Source: Anaerorhabdus sp036637135
GTDB taxonomy: Bacteria > Bacillota_I > Bacilli_A > Erysipelotrichales > Erysipelotrichaceae
DNA: 64,000 nt
Reading direction: 5' to 3'
Assembly (NCBI RefSeq): GCF_036637135.1
Contig: NZ_JAVWNC010000003.1
Location: 1 to 64,000 of the forward strand
Shown: positions 16,652 through 24,159 of the stretch, in pieces
Numbering within the stretch: the first letter of the stretch is position 1
How the letters are laid out: each line of letters opens with the position of its first letter
The notes under the pieces: generated by a model
The model's input: only the letters and a program-made list of their open reading frames with translations
What the model was told of the DNA's origin: nothing
Database searches by the model: none
Made by a program: the position numbers and the translations under genes

Positions 16652-17738
16652 ACGGATGACCTTTTCTTTCTTCAAAGTCTTTCATCAAGTTTATAAGCGC
16701 TTGTATACCATCAATAGGCATAGCGTTATAAATGCTTGCACGCATACCACCTACAGAACGATGACCTTTAATATTCTCGATACCAACTGCTTTAGCTTCT
16801 TTGATAAACTGTGTATCAAGTTCATCATTTCCTGTTATAAATGGAACATTCATGATTGAACGATAGTTTACATCTACAGGACATTTAAATAGCGTACTTT
16901 CCTCAATAGCGTCGTAGAGTAACTTAGCTTTATCTCTATTTCTTTGCTGAAGTACTTCAAGACCACCTTGTTTTTTTATCCATTTGAATACTTTGCCACA
17001 CATATAAATTGTAAAGGTAGGTGGGGTATTGTACATAGAATCATGATCAGCATAAGTTTTATACTTCAATAGAGTAGGAGTAGGATTAAATGTTGTTTCT
17101 TGAATCAAATCTTTTCTAATGATTACGACACATACACCTGAAGGTCCTATATTTTTTTGAGCACCCGCAAAGAGTAATCCATATTTTGATACATCAATTG
17201 GTTCTGATAAGAAACAAGATGATACATCTGCAACTAGTGGTATACCATTTGTATTAGGTAAGTCTTTGAATTTTGTACCATAAATTGTGTTATTTTCACA
17301 AAGGTATACATAATCAGCATCGGGACGAATCTCTAGATTTTCGACGTTAGGAATTGTCGTGAAGTTAGAATCTTTCGATGAAGCGATTATTTTTGCATCT
17401 AGAAATAACTGTGCTTCTTCATATGCTTTCTTTGAAAATTGTCCAGTAATCAAATAATCTGCTTTACCGTTTTTAATCAAATTCATAGGTACCATTGAAA
17501 ATTGCAAAGATGCACCACCTTGAATAAATAGAATTTCATAATTATCAGGTATATTTGCAATGTCTCTCAAGTCTTGTTTTGCTTCATTTAGTATAGTTTC
17601 GAATACCTTTGAGCGATGTGACATTTCCATAACAGACATGCCTGAATCTGAGTAGTTCTGTAACTCGATTTGTGCTTCTTTTAACACTTCTTTTGGTAGA
17701 ACAGCAGGACCTGCAGAAAAATTATAAATTGTTTTCAT
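16644..17738 (-). CDS. serC: Phosphoserine aminotransferase
   Basis: 364 residues, a standard SerC. N-terminal NFSAGPAVLP, PLP-lysine region LLFAGAQKNIGPSGVCVVII (~residues 189-208; Lys in AQKN) and C-terminal GHRSVGGMRASIYNA are all typical. It converts phosphohydroxypyruvate and glutamate to phosphoserine and 2-oxoglutarate. First gene of the serC-serA operon, with a GGAGGG site upstream of the ATG. Confidence 0.97.
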   Translation of the reverse strand: MKTIYNFSAGPAVLPKEVLKEAQIELQNYSDSGMSVMEMSHRSKVFETILNEAKQDLRDIANIPDNYEILFIQGGASLQFSMVPMNLIKNGKADYLITGQFSKKAYEEAQLFLDAKIIASSKDSNFTTIPNVENLEIRPDADYVYLCENNTIYGTKFKDLPNTNGIPLVADVSSCFLSEPIDVSKYGLLFAGAQKNIGPSGVCVVIIRKDLIQETTFNPTPTLLKYKTYADHDSMYNTPPTFTIYMCGKVFKWIKKQGGLEVLQQRNRDKAKLLYDAIEESTLFKCPVDVNYRSIMNVPFITGNDELDTQFIKEAKAVGIENIKGHRSVGGMRASIYNAMPIDGIQALINLMKDFEERKGHPYD

Positions 17739-17759
17739 GATAACCCTCCATTTTCACCT

Positions 17760-17787
17760 ATTATACAATTAATAGGAAGAAGGACAA
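17760..17787 (-). promoter_or_regulatory. Promoter of serCA with overlapping inverted repeat
   Basis: On the minus strand, TTGTCC (17782-17787) and TATAAT (17760-17765) are separated by 16 bp. The -35 region lies inside an inverted repeat, GAAGAAG (17776-17782) and CTTCTTC (17791-17797), a possible operator. The rest of the 195-bp gap up to the Cys-repeat gene shows only AT-rich sequence. Confidence 0.5.
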
Positions 17788-17933
17788 GTACTTCTTCTTT
17801 TTAGTAGCTTATCGATGATGATTTAATTAAGGTAAGAATTACTTAATATTTCATTATTTTAATATTTTTATCATTTTTTGCACGAAATGTTTAATTGTAA
17901 TCGTTTTAGTAGTGAGAGAAGGAGGAAATGATT

Positions 17934-18194
17934 ATGAAAAAATTACTCTCAGTAGTAGCGATTATAGGTATGTTAGCACTTGGTACCTCAAATGTTTTTG
18001 CAGCACAAGATACAGTAGATTGTCCAAGAAATGGAGAAGACTGTCCAAGAAGTAGTGAAGAATGTTTGAACAACAGCGAAGATTGTCCAATGTTATACCA
18101 AGGTCGTCGTTATTCGAATCAATCTAAGAGTTCAAAAAACACAGGAAGTGTAAAAAATGTTAGAATGGGACAAGGAAGAAACTGTCATAACTAA
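17934..18194 (+). CDS. Small secreted protein with cysteines every seven residues
   Basis: 86 residues from the ATG at 17934, which is 8 bp after GGAGG; the ATG at 17928 is too close to that site. A clear signal peptide (MKKLLSVVAIIGMLALGTSN-VFA, cleavage before AQD) is followed by four cysteines at an exact 7-residue spacing in acidic repeats (DCPRNGE, DCPRSSE, ECLNNSE, DCP), then a basic Ser/Asn-rich tail ending GQGRNCHN. No family is recognised. It lies 12 bp upstream of the ECF sigma gene, so it is probably its co-transcribed partner or output. Metal binding or redox sensing is possible but unproven. Confidence 0.7.
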   Translation: MKKLLSVVAIIGMLALGTSNVFAAQDTVDCPRNGEDCPRSSEECLNNSEDCPMLYQGRRYSNQSKSSKNTGSVKNVRMGQGRNCHN

Positions 18195-18206
18195 AAGTAG
18201 GTAAAT

Positions 18207-18707
18207 ATGTTAAATGAAGAACAACTTGAAAAAGCGATCGATTTGTACGCAAACGATGTAAGAAGAATTTGCTTTATATATAGTAAGTCAGAGGCAGATG
18301 TCGATGATATTTTTCAAGATGTCTTCATAAAGTATTACAAACTTAATCAACCTTTCCTTGATCCGCAACATGAAAAGGCGTGGATACTTCGAGTTACAAT
18401 TAATTCATGCAAAGATTTCATTAAAAGTTGGTTTCGGAAGAATGTTGAACTAACGGATGATTTCAGTCAGTTTTCAATCAATCCCGATAAAGATGACGGG
18501 GAACTTATCCTTGAGGTAAGGAAACTCAAGAAAGACTATGCCACTGTTATTTATTTGTATTATTATGAAGAATACAGTTTAAAAGAAATTGCATCCATAT
18601 GTGAATGTAGTATTAATACAATATCATCAAGACTTCAGCGTGCAAGAGCGGAGTTGAAAAAAAGACTAGGAGGTGATGTGTTAAATGAAGAGAATGAAAC
18701 AACTTGA
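18207..18707 (+). CDS. ECF-type RNA polymerase sigma factor
   Basis: 166 residues with sigma region 2 (ADVDDIFQDVFIKYYKLN, ~residues 31-48, then EKAWILRVTINSCKDFIKSW at ~59-78) and region 4 (YYYEEYSLKEIASICECSIN plus TISSRLQRARAELKKRL, ~119-155). It directs RNA polymerase to a small set of promoters. The gene overlaps the anti-sigma gene by 23 bp, the usual arrangement. The ribosome site is AGTAGGTAAAT. Confidence 0.92.
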   Translation: MLNEEQLEKAIDLYANDVRRICFIYSKSEADVDDIFQDVFIKYYKLNQPFLDPQHEKAWILRVTINSCKDFIKSWFRKNVELTDDFSQFSINPDKDDGELILEVRKLKKDYATVIYLYYYEEYSLKEIASICECSINTISSRLQRARAELKKRLGGDVLNEENETT

Positions 18708-19380
18708 TCAAATTCAAGTCAGTGATATGAAGAAAGAAGAAATCTTTCGAAAAGTTATAAAACCTAAACACTCAAACAATGTACGATATGGATTTGCTTT
18801 TGCGATGATTCTTGTTTTGGTTGTGACATCATTATCTTTCTTTAGTCAATCACCATCTTCTATTGTAGTGAGTTCAATCGCAATGGAAGTTAATCCTAGT
18901 ATTGTTTTGAACTTAGATAAGAATAATCGTGTTGTTGAAGTTGTGGATGTTAATGGCGATGCCACTAATTTGCTTAGTGAAATACATGTGATTGGTTTAG
19001 ATATTCAAGAAGCAATGGATATGATTATTGATTCACCAGTGTATCAAGCTAACTATATCAATAACTATTTAGAAGTGAGTGTCTATTCAGAAAATTTAGC
19101 TATATCAAATTCATTAGATCAACTAGTAAATGGAGTACTTCAAAAGAATTTTAATGGTAAAAACTGTCATAGCCAACAAGTGGATAAAGAGACTTGGGAA
19201 AACGCAAGGAAAAGAAACATGGGTGTTGGAAAATACCAAGCGATAACTAATATTATTGAAACAACTGATGAATACACATTTGATGAGTTAGAACATTGTT
19301 CTATGAATGAGTTAAATGAGATACAAGGACATTGTCAAAAAGGAAACGGCAATGGATATAGAAAAGGGTGCAACGATTAA
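18685..19380 (+). CDS. RsgI-like membrane anti-sigma factor with a predicted Asn-Pro self-cleavage site
   Basis: 231 residues. A short cytoplasmic part (~1-34) is followed by one membrane helix (~35-53) and an outer region. The first outer segment reads IAMEVNPSIVLNLDKNNRVV (residues ~65-84), which matches the external domain of RsgI-type anti-sigma factors, where the chain is cut between the conserved Asn and Pro (here Asn70-Pro71). The C-terminus is rich in Cys/His/Gly/Asn (three Cys and two His after residue ~204, for example KGNGNGYRKGCND). It starts inside the sigma gene behind an AGGAGGTGA site. It likely holds the ECF sigma factor inactive until cleaved by intramembrane proteolysis. 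Confidence 0.8.
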   Translation: MKRMKQLDQIQVSDMKKEEIFRKVIKPKHSNNVRYGFAFAMILVLVVTSLSFFSQSPSSIVVSSIAMEVNPSIVLNLDKNNRVVEVVDVNGDATNLLSEIHVIGLDIQEAMDMIIDSPVYQANYINNYLEVSVYSENLAISNSLDQLVNGVLQKNFNGKNCHSQQVDKETWENARKRNMGVGKYQAITNIIETTDEYTFDELEHCSMNELNEIQGHCQKGNGNGYRKGCND

Positions 19381-19398
19381 GTTGCATCCTTTATTTTT
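19366..19398 (+). terminator. Terminator of the sigma/anti-sigma operon
   Basis: GGGTGCAAC (19366-19374) pairs with GTTGCATCC (19381-19389), loop GATTAA that includes the stop codon, then TTTATTTTT. Confidence 0.85.
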
Positions 19399-20404
19399 AG
19401 AGTATATGAATTTTATGTTTTTCGCATTCATCAATCATAGCTTGTGGCCAAGTACTTGCCTGAACCTCACCAACATGAGCTTTATTTAGAAGAAGCATGC
19501 ATAGGCGAGATTGACCAATACCTCCACCAATTGTATAAGGTAATTCCTTATTCACAATCATTTTGTGATATGGAAGATTTAAACGATCTAAGCAGTTTGC
19601 TTTCTTACATTGTTCAACAATGGCAGTTTCATCCACACGTATACCCATACTGGATAATTCTAAACCCATTTGTAATGTTTCATGCCAAATGAAGATATCT
19701 CCATTTAATGACCAATCATCGTAGTCAGGAGCTCTACCATCATGAGGTGTACCACTATTCAATGGTTCACCGATTTTCATAATAAAGACACAACCTAATT
19801 CTTTTGAAATGGCATTTTCTCTTTCTTTAGGTGTGAAGTTAGGATATTTATCTTCAAGTTCTTGTGTCGTAATAAAATGAATTTTATTTGGTAAGTGGTT
19901 CACTGCGTTAGGATATTTATACCAAACTTCATGCTCCATGTGCTTAATTACTTTAAAAATATCTTGTACAGTCTGTTTTAGAACATCGATTGTTCTTTCT
20001 TCTTTTGAAATAATCTTTTCCCAATCCCATTGGTCCACATAGCATGAATGGGTATTATCTACCTCTTCATCACGACGGATAGCGTTCATGTTTGTGTATA
20101 AACCTTCGTGCATTTTGAAGTCATATTTTTTAAGTGCTAGACGTTTCCATTTCGCAAGGGATTGAACAACCTCTATCTCTTCGTTTGGTAATTCTTTCAT
20201 ATCAAAGCTTACAGGGCGTTCTATACCGTTTAAATTATCATTTAAACCAGAACTCTTCTCCACGAATAAAGGCGCTGAAATACGCGATAAACCGAGTACT
20301 TTACCTAATTCTTTTTGAAATGTATCACGAATATACTTGATAGCTTCTTGCGTTTCTCTCACTGATAAGACAGGATCATAGTTTTCTGGAATATATAATT
20401 TCAT
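19397..20404 (-). CDS. asnA: Aspartate-ammonia ligase (AsnA)
   Basis: 335 residues, the normal AsnA size. It contains the family sequences SRISAPLFVEKSSGLNDNLN (~residues 40-59), YVDQWDWEK (~residues 122-130) and GGGIGQSRLCMLLL (~residues 294-307) of the class II tRNA-synthetase-like fold. It makes asparagine from aspartate, ammonia and ATP. It is monocistronic and divergent from rimO. Confidence 0.97.
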   Translation of the reverse strand: MKLYIPENYDPVLSVRETQEAIKYIRDTFQKELGKVLGLSRISAPLFVEKSSGLNDNLNGIERPVSFDMKELPNEEIEVVQSLAKWKRLALKKYDFKMHEGLYTNMNAIRRDEEVDNTHSCYVDQWDWEKIISKEERTIDVLKQTVQDIFKVIKHMEHEVWYKYPNAVNHLPNKIHFITTQELEDKYPNFTPKERENAISKELGCVFIMKIGEPLNSGTPHDGRAPDYDDWSLNGDIFIWHETLQMGLELSSMGIRVDETAIVEQCKKANCLDRLNLPYHKMIVNKELPYTIGGGIGQSRLCMLLLNKAHVGEVQASTWPQAMIDECEKHKIHIL

Positions 20405-20494
20405 ATTGAATACCTCACATAATCATTAATTATATATGATTTAATCAGTATCGTGAAGAAAAAGTTCTATCCTACTGCATAAGATAAGGGATTA

Positions 20495-20503
20495 TGATAC
20501 AAT
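20495..20503 (+). promoter_or_regulatory. Extended -10 promoter for rimO
   Basis: TGATACAAT at 20495-20503, 23 bp before the rimO ATG, followed by an AGTAGGTAGG ribosome site. Confidence 0.5.
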
Positions 20504-20525
20504 ACTGTCGGAAAGTAGGTAGGTT

Positions 20526-21827
20526 ATGAAAATAGGAATTATATCATTAGGATGCTGTAAAAACTTAGTCGATACGGAAAACTTAATTGGAATGCTTCAA
20601 CAATCCAATCAAGAAATTACATATAACTTAAATGAAGCAGAAGCAATAATTGTCAATACTTGTGGATTTATTGATCCAGCTAAAGAAGAAGGAATTAATA
20701 CAATTCTGGAAATGGCTGAATATAAAGGAAAGAAGTGTAAAAAATTAATCGTGATGGGATGTTTGTCTGAACGTTACTATGATCAATTAGTAGAGGAATT
20801 ACCGGAAGTTGATTGTTTTATTACCCTTAAGCAATACAATCAATTAGGACCTATTCTTACCGAAGTATTGGGTGAAAAGATTGCCAATGATTATGGCAAA
20901 TGTCCACAAGTACTTACAGGTAAACCGTGGATGGCATACTTGAAGATTGCGGATGGCTGTGATAATCGTTGTTCATACTGTGCGATTCCACTAATTCGCG
21001 GAGGGTATCGTTCATTTGATATTGAAGTTTTAGTTGAACAAGCTAAAGAACTTGCGAAACGTGGAGTTAAGGAATTAAATCTAATTGCACAAGATACAAC
21101 ACGTTATGGATTAGATAACTATGGGGAAAGACGCTTGTTGGAATTATTGAAACGATGTAATGAAATTGAAGGGCTTCACTGGATTCGAGTACTTTATATG
21201 TATCCTGATGAAATTGATTATGAGTTAATTGAAGGTATGGCAAAGCTTGAAAAGGTATTACCTTACTTCGATATACCAGTTCAACATGGTTCAAATCGTA
21301 TGTTGAGTATCATGAATCGTCGAGGCACTAGTGAAAGTATCATAGATTTAGTCAATAAAATTAGAGAAACGTATCCATTACCCGCTTTGCGTACGACGAT
21401 GATTGTAGGATTCCCAACAGAAACATTGGAAGATGTAGACATGAATCTAGAATTTATGAAAACGATCAAATGGGATCGTTTAGGTGGATTTACATATTCT
21501 AAAGAAGAAGATACTCCATCATATGAGATGGTAGATGATGTAACACAAGAAGAAAAAGAAAGACGATATGAATTGATGATGAAACTTCAAGAAGAGATTG
21601 TTGAAGCTAAGAATCAAGAATTGATTGGTAAAACACTAGAAGTACTTGTGGAAAAACAAGATGGGCTTACTGGTTTTTATCGCGGTAGAAGTGTTTTTAG
21701 TGCTCCGGATGGTATTGATGGGGAAGTTATATTTAAGAGTGAAACACCCATTGAATTTGGAACTTTTGTACCTGTAACGATTAATAGAATCAAAGCACAC
21801 GATTTTTATGGGAATTGCATGAAGTAG
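20526..21827 (+). CDS. rimO: Ribosomal protein S12 methylthiotransferase RimO
   Basis: 433 residues. N-terminal UPF0004 domain with three cluster Cys (SLGCCKNLVDTE, NTCGFI, MGCLSERY), radical-SAM motif CDNRCSYCAIPLIRGGYRS (Cys near residues 143, 147 and 150) and a C-terminal TRAM domain. The LGCCKNLVD and GCDNRCSYCAIP patterns favour RimO over MiaB. It adds a methylthio group to a conserved Asp of S12. Terminator directly after the stop. Confidence 0.95.
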   Translation: MKIGIISLGCCKNLVDTENLIGMLQQSNQEITYNLNEAEAIIVNTCGFIDPAKEEGINTILEMAEYKGKKCKKLIVMGCLSERYYDQLVEELPEVDCFITLKQYNQLGPILTEVLGEKIANDYGKCPQVLTGKPWMAYLKIADGCDNRCSYCAIPLIRGGYRSFDIEVLVEQAKELAKRGVKELNLIAQDTTRYGLDNYGERRLLELLKRCNEIEGLHWIRVLYMYPDEIDYELIEGMAKLEKVLPYFDIPVQHGSNRMLSIMNRRGTSESIIDLVNKIRETYPLPALRTTMIVGFPTETLEDVDMNLEFMKTIKWDRLGGFTYSKEEDTPSYEMVDDVTQEEKERRYELMMKLQEEIVEAKNQELIGKTLEVLVEKQDGLTGFYRGRSVFSAPDGIDGEVIFKSETPIEFGTFVPVTINRIKAHDFYGNCMK

Positions 21828-21850
21828 AACTTTGAGAAATCAAAGTTTTT
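21828..21850 (+). terminator. Terminator after rimO
   Basis: AACTTTGA (21828-21835) pairs with TCAAAGTT (21840-21847), GAAA tetraloop, then a T run. It begins right after the stop codon. Confidence 0.85.
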
Positions 21851-21931
21851 CTTTTGCATAAAACGTTTGTAAGCCTTTTCTTTTTGTTTTAAAAACTCTA
21901 TAATAATGAATATATACTAAAGGAGATATGC

Positions 21932-22831
21932 ATGAAAACAGTTATCGGAATCGATTTAGGCGGTACAAATGTACGTATTGCAAAAGTTAGTGACTCTGGA
22001 GAAGTACTACAAGAGTTAAAAAGTCCTTCTTATGGATTAGAAGGGCCTGAAAAGGTTGTACCTAACATTATTTCATTAATTAAGCAAATTGACGGTTATA
22101 AAGACTGTGTAGGTATTGGAATTGGTGTTCCAGGACCTGTAGATACAGTAAATAAAGTCATGAAATTATCTAGTAATTTAACTGGATTCACAGATTATCC
22201 AATGGCTAAAATGATTGAAGAAGCAACGGGATTACCTACATTTATGGATAATGACGCTAATTGTGCAGGTCTTGCTGAGGCGATTATTGGTGCAGGAAAA
22301 TTATATCCAATTGTTTATTACACAACTGTTTCTACTGGAATTGGTGGAGCACTTATTGTGAATGGTAAATTGGTTTCAGGTAAATCTGGGTATGCGGGTG
22401 AAGTAGGGAATTTAATTGTTGATCCATATCGCGAACCATTTAATAATTTAAATCCAGGAGCTTCTGAGAGTGAAGCGAGTGGACGTGCACTTACACGTAA
22501 AGGACAAGAAATTTTTGGCGATAAGATTCAAAGTGCGAGAGACGTATTTGAATTATATGTTGAAGGTGATGCGGAAGCTAAGAAATTAGTTGATCAGATG
22601 ACAACAGATCTTGCGATTATGTATAGTCATATTGCGCATATCGTAGACCCACATATTTTTGTAATCGGTGGTGGCGTTATGAAATCAAAGGATATTTGGT
22701 TACCAATCATGCAAGAAAAATTCAAAAACTATGTACATAAAGGTATGAGAGACGTAATTTTCACCGAAGCTGAATGTAGTGAACCTGGAATTTTAGGTGC
22801 AGCAATGTTACCGATTTCCAATGGTTTATAG
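21932..22831 (+). CDS. ROK-family sugar kinase (glucokinase-like), zinc motif absent
   Basis: 299 residues. ATP-binding GIDLGGTNVRIAKV at the N-terminus, catalytic Asp in MDNDANCAGLAEA (~residues 104-116), and phosphate motifs STGIGGALIVNG and IGGGVMKS. ROK kinases usually carry a zinc site, GHxxxxx then CxCGxxGCxE; here the matching stretch reads AGEVGNLIVDPYREPFNNLN, with His changed to Asn and no cysteines. A glucokinase role is likely but another sugar is possible. It starts behind AAAGGAGATAT and lies 13 bp before the aminopeptidase gene. Confidence 0.85.
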   Translation: MKTVIGIDLGGTNVRIAKVSDSGEVLQELKSPSYGLEGPEKVVPNIISLIKQIDGYKDCVGIGIGVPGPVDTVNKVMKLSSNLTGFTDYPMAKMIEEATGLPTFMDNDANCAGLAEAIIGAGKLYPIVYYTTVSTGIGGALIVNGKLVSGKSGYAGEVGNLIVDPYREPFNNLNPGASESEASGRALTRKGQEIFGDKIQSARDVFELYVEGDAEAKKLVDQMTTDLAIMYSHIAHIVDPHIFVIGGGVMKSKDIWLPIMQEKFKNYVHKGMRDVIFTEAECSEPGILGAAMLPISNGL

Positions 22832-22844
22832 GGAAGTGAAATGA

Positions 22845-24074
22845 ATGGATAACCGTTATCAAAAGTATGCGGAACTTGCCATAAAACAAGGAGTAAATAT
22901 TCAAAAGGGACAAATGTTAGTGATTAGCGCACCCGTTGAAGCATTTGAATTTGTTCGTCTATGTACCCTTGAAGCATATAAAGTTGGAGCATCAATTGTG
23001 GATGTTGTTTGGAATGATGATTTAATTACAAAATTGCACTATGAGCATGTAGAAACAGATTTACTTAAAAAAGTTTCACCTTGGGAAATTGAACGTCGTA
23101 AAGAAGCAGTTGATGCAAAATGCGCATTCTTGAATATACGTAGTAGTATTCCGGGTAATTTAAAACACATTGATCCAAATAAGCTACAAGAAGTGAATTT
23201 AGAAGTATCAAAAGCAATGGAACCTTTCCGTTACTACACAATGTCAAATGTAGGACAATGGTCTATTGTTGCGCTTCCAAATGTTACTTGGGCAGAAACA
23301 ATTTTCAAGAATCTAAAAGGCGAAGAAGCAGCTACTGCATTAAGAGATGCCATATTTAAATCAGTTCGAATTACTGAAGATAATGATCCAGTAAAAGAGT
23401 GGGATGAACATAATCTAGAATTACGTAAACACAATGACACATTAAATAACTATAACTTTAAATCACTCCATTTCCAAAATGGAATCGGAACAGATTTAGT
23501 TGTAGGATTAGTTGAAAACCATATTTGGGCTGGTGGATGCGACCCAACTTTAGGGGGTATTGAATTTAATCCAAATATGCCAACTGAAGAAACATTCACG
23601 ACACCACTTCGTACAGGAGTTAATGGTATTGTGTATGGAACAAAACCACTAAACTATCAAGGAAAGTTAATTGAAAACTTTTGGATTAAGTTTAAAGATG
23701 GAAAAGCAGTGGAATATCATGCAGAAAAACAAGAAGATGCGTTATCAAATTTAATCAATCTAGATGAAGGATCTTGTTATTTAGGTGAAGTTGCCCTAAT
23801 TTCTCATGATTCTCCTATCTCGAATATGAATATTTTATTCTATGACACGTTGTTTGATGAGAATGCCTCTTGTCATTTAGCACTAGGCGCAGCATATTCA
23901 AACAATATTAAAAATGGAGAAAACATGACTAAAGAAGAATTACTTGCGCATGGATGTAATGTTTCTATGGCTCACTCCGATTTCATGTTTGGTAGTAGTG
24001 ATATGAATATTGTGGGAACGACTCATGATAATCAAGAGATTCAAATCTTTAAAGATGGAAATTTCTGTATATAA
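22845..24074 (+). CDS. M29-family aminopeptidase (AmpS/PepS type)
   Basis: 409 residues, standard for the M29 thermophilic-aminopeptidase family. It has the metal-ligand regions: GTDLVVGLVENHIWAGG (~residues 214-230), NMPTEETFTTPLRTGVNG (~244-261), then GEVALISHDSPIS (~315-327), HLALGAAY (~343-350) and MAHSDFMFGSSDMNI (~374-388). It removes N-terminal amino acids from peptides in the cytoplasm. Same transcription unit as the ROK kinase, and a terminator overlaps its stop codon. Confidence 0.93.
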   Translation: MDNRYQKYAELAIKQGVNIQKGQMLVISAPVEAFEFVRLCTLEAYKVGASIVDVVWNDDLITKLHYEHVETDLLKKVSPWEIERRKEAVDAKCAFLNIRSSIPGNLKHIDPNKLQEVNLEVSKAMEPFRYYTMSNVGQWSIVALPNVTWAETIFKNLKGEEAATALRDAIFKSVRITEDNDPVKEWDEHNLELRKHNDTLNNYNFKSLHFQNGIGTDLVVGLVENHIWAGGCDPTLGGIEFNPNMPTEETFTTPLRTGVNGIVYGTKPLNYQGKLIENFWIKFKDGKAVEYHAEKQEDALSNLINLDEGSCYLGEVALISHDSPISNMNILFYDTLFDENASCHLALGAAYSNNIKNGENMTKEELLAHGCNVSMAHSDFMFGSSDMNIVGTTHDNQEIQIFKDGNFCI

Positions 24075-24095
24075 CCTCATTTTATGAGGTTTTTA
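24073..24095 (+). terminator. Terminator after the aminopeptidase gene
   Basis: AACCTCAT (24073-24080) pairs with ATGAGGTT (24084-24091), TTT loop, then TTTTATTT. Confidence 0.85.
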
Positions 24096-24136
24096 TTTGA
24101 CTTCATGATTTACTTTAGCTATTCTATTTAGTGATG

Positions 24137-24142
24137 TATAAT
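24137..24142 (+). promoter_or_regulatory. -10 element for the DUF2779 gene
   Basis: Perfect TATAAT 17 bp before the chosen ATG; no clear -35. Confidence 0.5.
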
Positions 24143-24159
24143 GAATTTAGGTGATTACG

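Noticed and set aside
17776..17802. GAAGAAG...CTTCTTC followed by T's as a + strand terminator
   Set aside because: No + strand gene or RNA ends here; it lies in the serC promoter. Kept only as a possible operator.
17885..17915. ECF-type promoter before the Cys-repeat gene
   Set aside because: GAAAT and CGTT are present but the spacing (13 bp) does not fit the usual ECF pattern of about 16 bp, so no promoter was called.
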